The notes under the pieces: generated by a model | What the model was told of the DNA's origin: nothing | The model's input: the letters and a program-made list of their open reading frames with translations, nothing else | Databases searched by the model: none | Program-made: the position numbers and the translations under genes | DNA from: Nitrosospira sp. Nl5 | GTDB lineage: Bacteria; Pseudomonadota; Gammaproteobacteria; Burkholderiales; Nitrosomonadaceae | Reading direction: 5' to 3' | Length of the DNA stretch: 41,811 bases | Assembly (NCBI RefSeq): GCF_900102495.1 | Contig: NZ_FMVQ01000019.1 | Span: forward strand, 1-41,811 | Shown: positions 38,591 to 41,811 of the stretch, piece after piece | How the letters are laid out: every line of letters starts with the position of its first letter | How positions within the stretch are numbered: position 1 is the stretch's first letter

Positions 38591-39400
38591 CTAACCAAAA
38601 CGTCCGGTAATGTAATCTTCCGTCTGCTTATTTCTGGGTTTGATGAAAATCGTATCAGTGACATCGAACTCTATCACCTCGCCCAAGTACATATAGGCGG
38701 TGTAGTCCGACACGCGCGCAGCCTGCTGCATGTTATGCGTAACGATAAGAATGGTAACCTTGTCTTTCAGGTCGGCGATGAGTTCTTCGATACTGGCGGT
38801 GGCAATCGGATCAAGTGCCGAGGTCGGTTCATCAAATAAAAGGATTTCGGGATCGGTGGCAAGCGCCCGCGCGATACACAGGCGTTGCTGTTGACCACCG
38901 GAAAGATTGTAGGCGAGCTGCTTCAAACGATCTTTTACTTCGTCCCAAAGCGCCGCGTCACGTAAAGCCTCTTCCACTTTTTCATCAAGAATGGCCCGTT
39001 GCCTTACACCTCGCACTCGCAATCCATAAGCCACATTTTCATAAATCGATTTTGGAAAAGGATTGGGTTTCTGAAATACCATGCTGACCCGCATTCGCAC
39101 TTCAATGGGGTCCACGTTACGCGAAAGAATATTGACGTTGTCCGGATGAAGAATAATGTCACCCACGTAACGATTGCCGGGGTATAGGTCGTGCATGCGG
39201 TTGAAGCAGCGCAGAAAGGTGGACTTGCCGCAGCCGGACGGACCGATGAGCGCGGTTACCTGCTTTTCATACAGCACCATATTGATGTTTTTAAGCGCGT
39301 TGAATGCGCCATAATAAAAGCTTAAATCTCTGACTTCGGATTTGTACCGGGATGGAGGAGTATCCGCAATGGGGTTATCCCCCGCGGGATTCTCTACCAT
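38591..39400 (-). CDS. pstB: Phosphate ABC transporter ATP-binding protein
   Basis: A 269-residue cytoplasmic ATPase of the high-affinity phosphate importer. Walker [10 protein letters not shown] is at 53-61, signature LSGGQ at 166-170, Walker B LLFDEP at 187-192 and the switch His at 222. The substrate-type motif [11 protein letters not shown] is that of PstB. An N-terminal extension of about 20 polar residues precedes the ABC domain. It overlaps the end of pstA by 7 nt. No phoU follows; the next gene on the strand is tpiA. Confidence 0.97.
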   Translation of the reverse strand: MVENPAGDNPIADTPPSRYKSEVRDLSFYYGAFNALKNINMVLYEKQVTALIGPSGCGKSTFLRCFNRMHDLYPGNRYVGDIILHPDNVNILSRNVDPIEVRMRVSMVFQKPNPFPKSIYENVAYGLRVRGVRQRAILDEKVEEALRDAALWDEVKDRLKQLAYNLSGGQQQRLCIARALATDPEILLFDEPTSALDPIATASIEELIADLKDKVTILIVTHNMQQAARVSDYTAYMYLGEVIEFDVTDTIFIKPRNKQTEDYITGRFG

Positions 39401-40320
39401 TTGATGTTTTTACGCATACGATAGCGTAAATAGATGGCCAGGCCATTCATGGTGAGAGTCATTACCACCAGAACCAGACCAGCCGCTGCCGCGTTGATCT
39501 GGAATTCTTCTTCGGGCCGTGATATCCAATTGAACATCTGGATCGGCATCACGGTAAATGGAGCCATGAGCCACTCGAAAGACAAAAAAGGAAACTCTTC
39601 TTTAAATGGAGATGGGGGCAGAAAAGCAATAAAAGTCAAGGCTCCAATCGTGATGATGGGTGCTGTTTCTCCAATCGCGCGCGCCAGACCAATAATAATA
39701 CCCGTCAAAATACCGGCAGCGGAATAAGGAAGCAGATGATCAGAGACAGTTTGCCACTTGGTTGCGCCAAGCGCATAGGCACCCTCCCGAATAGCGACCG
39801 GAATGGCGCGTATCGCCTCGCGCGTCGCAACAATCACGACCGGTAAGATCAATAACGCCAACGCCAGGCCGGCAGACAGGATACTCTGCCCAAATCCCAA
39901 CTGATGCACAAACAGGCTCAATGCCAGGAGCCCATAGATGATGGACGGCACACCTGCAAGATTGGTAACATTAATTTCGATGATCTCCGTGATAAGATTT
40001 TTTGATGCATATTCTTCCAGATAAATACCCGCTCCGATACCCATTGGCACGGCCGCTACTGCTGTTACCAACATTACCAGAGTGGTGCCGACCCAGGCCG
40101 ACAATATACCTGCTGACCCTGCCCGGCGCGATGGAAAAGAAGTAAAAAAATCCCATGACAGACGCGGCATCCCGTCGATAAGCATGTGGGCAAATAAGGC
40201 CATGAATGTCAGTATCGCGATCATCAGCACCAGTACCCCGGTAATCATGAACATCAGATCCCACAGCTTGTGCCGTGCAATGATGGCACGAATTTCTGTC
40301 AGGTTTTTATCGGTTCCCAT
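39394..40320 (-). CDS. pstA: Phosphate ABC transporter permease PstA
   Basis: A 308-residue inner-membrane permease with six helices. The ABC-permease EAA-like loop reads [50 protein letters not shown], typical of PstA. ATG 40320 is chosen over the TTG directly before it. It is separated from pstC by about 200 nt without a gene, and the gap contains a fragment of repeat family B. Confidence 0.95.
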   Translation of the reverse strand: MGTDKNLTEIRAIIARHKLWDLMFMITGVLVLMIAILTFMALFAHMLIDGMPRLSWDFFTSFPSRRAGSAGILSAWVGTTLVMLVTAVAAVPMGIGAGIYLEEYASKNLITEIIEINVTNLAGVPSIIYGLLALSLFVHQLGFGQSILSAGLALALLILPVVIVATREAIRAIPVAIREGAYALGATKWQTVSDHLLPYSAAGILTGIIIGLARAIGETAPIITIGALTFIAFLPPSPFKEEFPFLSFEWLMAPFTVMPIQMFNWISRPEEEFQINAAAAGLVLVVMTLTMNGLAIYLRYRMRKNIKW

Positions 40321-40442
40321 CAACCGGATCCGAGAAAAGACAATAAGGCGTGTTCATCGGGAGACGAAAGTCCAGCGGTGGAGAAAACGTGACAGCATGT
40401 TATTTAGGGGAAATACGCAGTCGCATTGAGTTCAACCGAGAT

Positions 40443-40465
40443 CCCGGCAGCTGGACAGGGTGGAG
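40443..40465. repeat. Edge fragment of repeat family B between pstC and pstA
   Basis: CCGGCAGCTGGACAGGGTGG (40444 on) matches CCGGTAGTTGGACGGGGTGG at 38277 on, 19 of 22 positions over the full match. Only the outer left end of the element is present; the hairpin core is missing, so this looks like a decayed or partial copy. Confidence 0.5.
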
Positions 40466-40520
40466 CAGAAAATCCTGTGGATCATAGCTGATAAGTGAAT
40501 AAGAAACCGCACATTGAAGT

Positions 40521-41495
40521 TCAATAGATTTCACGATAACGCTTGCGCAGAACATGACCAATAATATTGAATGCAAGCGTCAATAGAAGCAACGTAAGTC
40601 CGGCGGCAAAAATTGTCTGATAGCCGATACTGCCATGCGGCAGATCACCCAGGCTTACCTGCACGATATAGGCGGTAATGGTCGCGGCTGGCTCCATCGG
40701 ATTCCATGTAAGATTGGGCTGCATGCCGGCAGCTATCGCCACCACCATGGTTTCTCCCACGGCACGGGAGATGCCAAGAATATAGGCAGCGGCAATGCCG
40801 GAAAAAGCTGCGGGCATTACAACCCGAATGGCGGTCTGAAACCGTGTGGCCCCCATCGCATAGGAGCCTTCGCGCAAGTGCATGGGTACCGCACGCATTG
40901 CGTCTTCCGCCATGGAGCTGACATAGGGAATAATCATAATCCCCATTACCAAGCCGGCGGAAAGCAAACTGAAGCCCGGCAGTTCAGGAAAAATCTTTTG
41001 CAGCAGGGGTGTCACAAACAATAACGCGAAGTAACCATATACCACAGTTGGCACGCCGCCTAACAACTCAAGAAATGGTTTAGCAACTTCGCGCACGGAA
41101 AAAGGCGCAAATTCGGAAAGATATATGGCGGTGATGGTGCCCATCGGAATTGCTACCGATAGCGCCACGGCGGAACTTACCACTGTACCGGAAATCAGCG
41201 GCAGGATGCCGTAGTGTGCGTCATCGAATAGCGGTGTCCATTGGGTATCGGTGAGAAAATTCCAAAGTGAAACATGTTCAAAAAATACAAACGATTCTTT
41301 TACCAGCATTATTACGATAGCAACGGTAATTGCGACTGAAATAAATGCCGTCAGGAACAACAGGGCTTCGATAAAGCGCTCGCCTAAATGGCGTCGGTAA
41401 CTATAACCAAGTCTTTTCGGCTGGCTGGTTTCGGCGGGAGATTGTGCAGTCACGGCAGATGCAATTCCGAAGAGGGGCTTTTGTTGCCAGGGCAT
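40521..41495 (-). CDS. pstC: Phosphate ABC transporter permease PstC
   Basis: A 324-residue inner-membrane permease with six helices (first about 42-66). The coupling loop AVPMHLREGSYAMGATRFQTAIRVVMPAAFSGIAAAYILGISRAVGETM is diagnostic. ATG 41495 has AAGGA directly against it (too close for a normal ribosome site) and lies only about 10 nt from the expected transcript start. An in-frame GTG at 41453 with GGAA 11 nt upstream is therefore a real alternative and would remove 14 non-conserved residues. The pstS gene is not in the window. Confidence 0.94.
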   Translation of the reverse strand: MPWQQKPLFGIASAVTAQSPAETSQPKRLGYSYRRHLGERFIEALLFLTAFISVAITVAIVIMLVKESFVFFEHVSLWNFLTDTQWTPLFDDAHYGILPLISGTVVSSAVALSVAIPMGTITAIYLSEFAPFSVREVAKPFLELLGGVPTVVYGYFALLFVTPLLQKIFPELPGFSLLSAGLVMGIMIIPYVSSMAEDAMRAVPMHLREGSYAMGATRFQTAIRVVMPAAFSGIAAAYILGISRAVGETMVVAIAAGMQPNLTWNPMEPAATITAYIVQVSLGDLPHGSIGYQTIFAAGLTLLLLTLAFNIIGHVLRKRYREIY

Positions 41496-41511
41496 TCCTT
41501 AGCCGGCCTAT

Positions 41512-41545
41512 ATATTACGACGGATATGTTACAGTCTTGTGACAC
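41512..41545 (-). promoter_or_regulatory. Pho box and -10 element upstream of pstC
   Basis: On the pstC strand GTGTCAC (41545-41539), a 4-nt spacer and CTGTAAC (41534-41528) fit the 7-4-7 PhoB box CTGTCAT-N4-CTGTCAT, with half-sites 11 nt apart. A further weaker unit CGTCGT continues the 11-nt phase at 41522. TAATAT (41517-41512) lies 10 nt past the box, the spacing seen in PhoB-activated promoters where the box replaces the -35. Phosphate-starvation control through PhoBR is inferred. Confidence 0.65.
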
Positions 41546-41639
41546 ATCGGGGTGAAGCCGAACGGCGAAAGAGGCTAAGGACAAGAGCAAGCCTTGTCTG
41601 GCATCCAGAGAGTCAGCGTAAAGCTGTTCCATAAAATTA

Positions 41640-41676
41640 AACACCTCCCTATCATGGAAAATGATGGGGAGGTGTT
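41640..41676 (-). terminator. Intrinsic terminator of the gene ending at 41707
   Basis: AACACCTCCC (41640-41649) pairs perfectly with GGGAGGTGTT (41667-41676), and the stem is extended inside by ATCAT/ATGAT. On the minus strand it is followed by TTAATTTTAT. It lies 31 nt past the stop codon at 41707, so it should end that transcript before the pstC promoter. Confidence 0.85.
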
Positions 41677-41706
41677 AATCAATTCACCCCGGGAAATCAA
41701 ACCCGA

Positions 41707-41811
41707 TTACTCATCCTCCTCCTCCTCATCCTCGTCTTTCTCTTTCTTTTCGGCCTTGAGGACCATCTTGCCCTGGGTGCGGCTGGCATTGAGGTCTGTT
41801 TCGGGGGCTTC
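41707..41811 (-). CDS. Unidentified protein, acidic C-terminal fragment (runs off the right edge)
   Basis: The last 34 codons and TAA stop of a minus-strand gene. The readable tail runs from Glu-Ala-Pro-Glu-Thr-Asp through a basic patch (KMVLKAEKKEK) to an almost uninterrupted Asp/Glu run at the end. No family can be named from this tail. It stands upstream of pstC on the same strand and ends at a strong terminator, so it is a separate transcription unit. A phosphate-related role (for example near pstS or polyphosphate genes) would be guesswork. Confidence 0.6.
   Translation of the reverse strand, partial: EAPETDLNASRTQGKMVLKAEKKEKDEDEEEEDE

Overview
The window is chromosomal DNA from a betaproteobacterium, most likely of the Nitrosomonadales (Nitrosospira/Nitrosomonas type). 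This placement is inferred from protein resemblance and from two gene orders typical of Betaproteobacteria: tpiA-secG-tRNA-Leu-nuoA..N, and rhodanese-grxC-secB-gpsA. No rRNA, 16S or ammonia-oxidation marker is present to prove it. Nearly all of the DNA is coding. There is no transposase, integrase, phage gene or CRISPR array, so the region reads as stable core genome plus one accessory block, a heavy-metal efflux operon.

Left part (1-10964). The 5' end of bioB (minus) diverges from comF-trmL (plus). A convergent minus-strand cluster follows: rhodanese-like gene, grxC, secB, an SH3 protein and gpsA. Then a plus-strand run of gpmA, envC-like and ctpA (glycolysis, activation of septal amidases, periplasmic processing). 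A MoeB/ThiF-type adenylyltransferase comes next, tail to tail with slmA (nucleoid occlusion), and then argB. Two composite inverted-repeat elements of one family flank the moeB-slmA pair.

Metal efflux block (10979-18214). A tightly coupled czcC-czcB-czcA operon (outer-membrane factor, lipoprotein adaptor, RND pump) is read on the minus strand and runs to within 14 nt of argB. A LysR-family NhaR-like gene is divergent from it. The outer-membrane factor carries an unusual proline-rich repeat domain of about 130 residues after its signal peptide.

Middle (18214-21738). A large hairpin repeat follows nhaR. Then come htpG (minus, with a plausible sigma-32 promoter and a 9-bp tandem repeat coding for an Asn-Pro-Glu insert) and a secreted sorbosone/glucose-dehydrogenase-like beta-propeller protein (plus).

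Respiratory block (21846-37054, minus). A complete 14-gene complex I operon, nuoA to nuoN, is preceded on the same strand by tRNA-Leu(GAG), secG and tpiA. All iron-sulfur ligands of NuoB, E, F, G and I can be seen, except those of the optional N7 cluster of NuoG.

Right end (38591-41811, minus). pstC-pstA-pstB form a phosphate uptake operon with a good Pho-box/-10 arrangement upstream of pstC. A truncated gene with a very acidic C-terminus ends before pstC at a strong stem-loop terminator. A second, diverged copy of the large hairpin repeat lies between pstB and tpiA, and an edge fragment lies between pstC and pstA.

I found no convincing new multi-gene system. The most unusual items are the proline-rich CzcC extension, the two intergenic repeat families, the HtpG minisatellite insert and a rhodanese domain whose catalytic cysteine is replaced by histidine.
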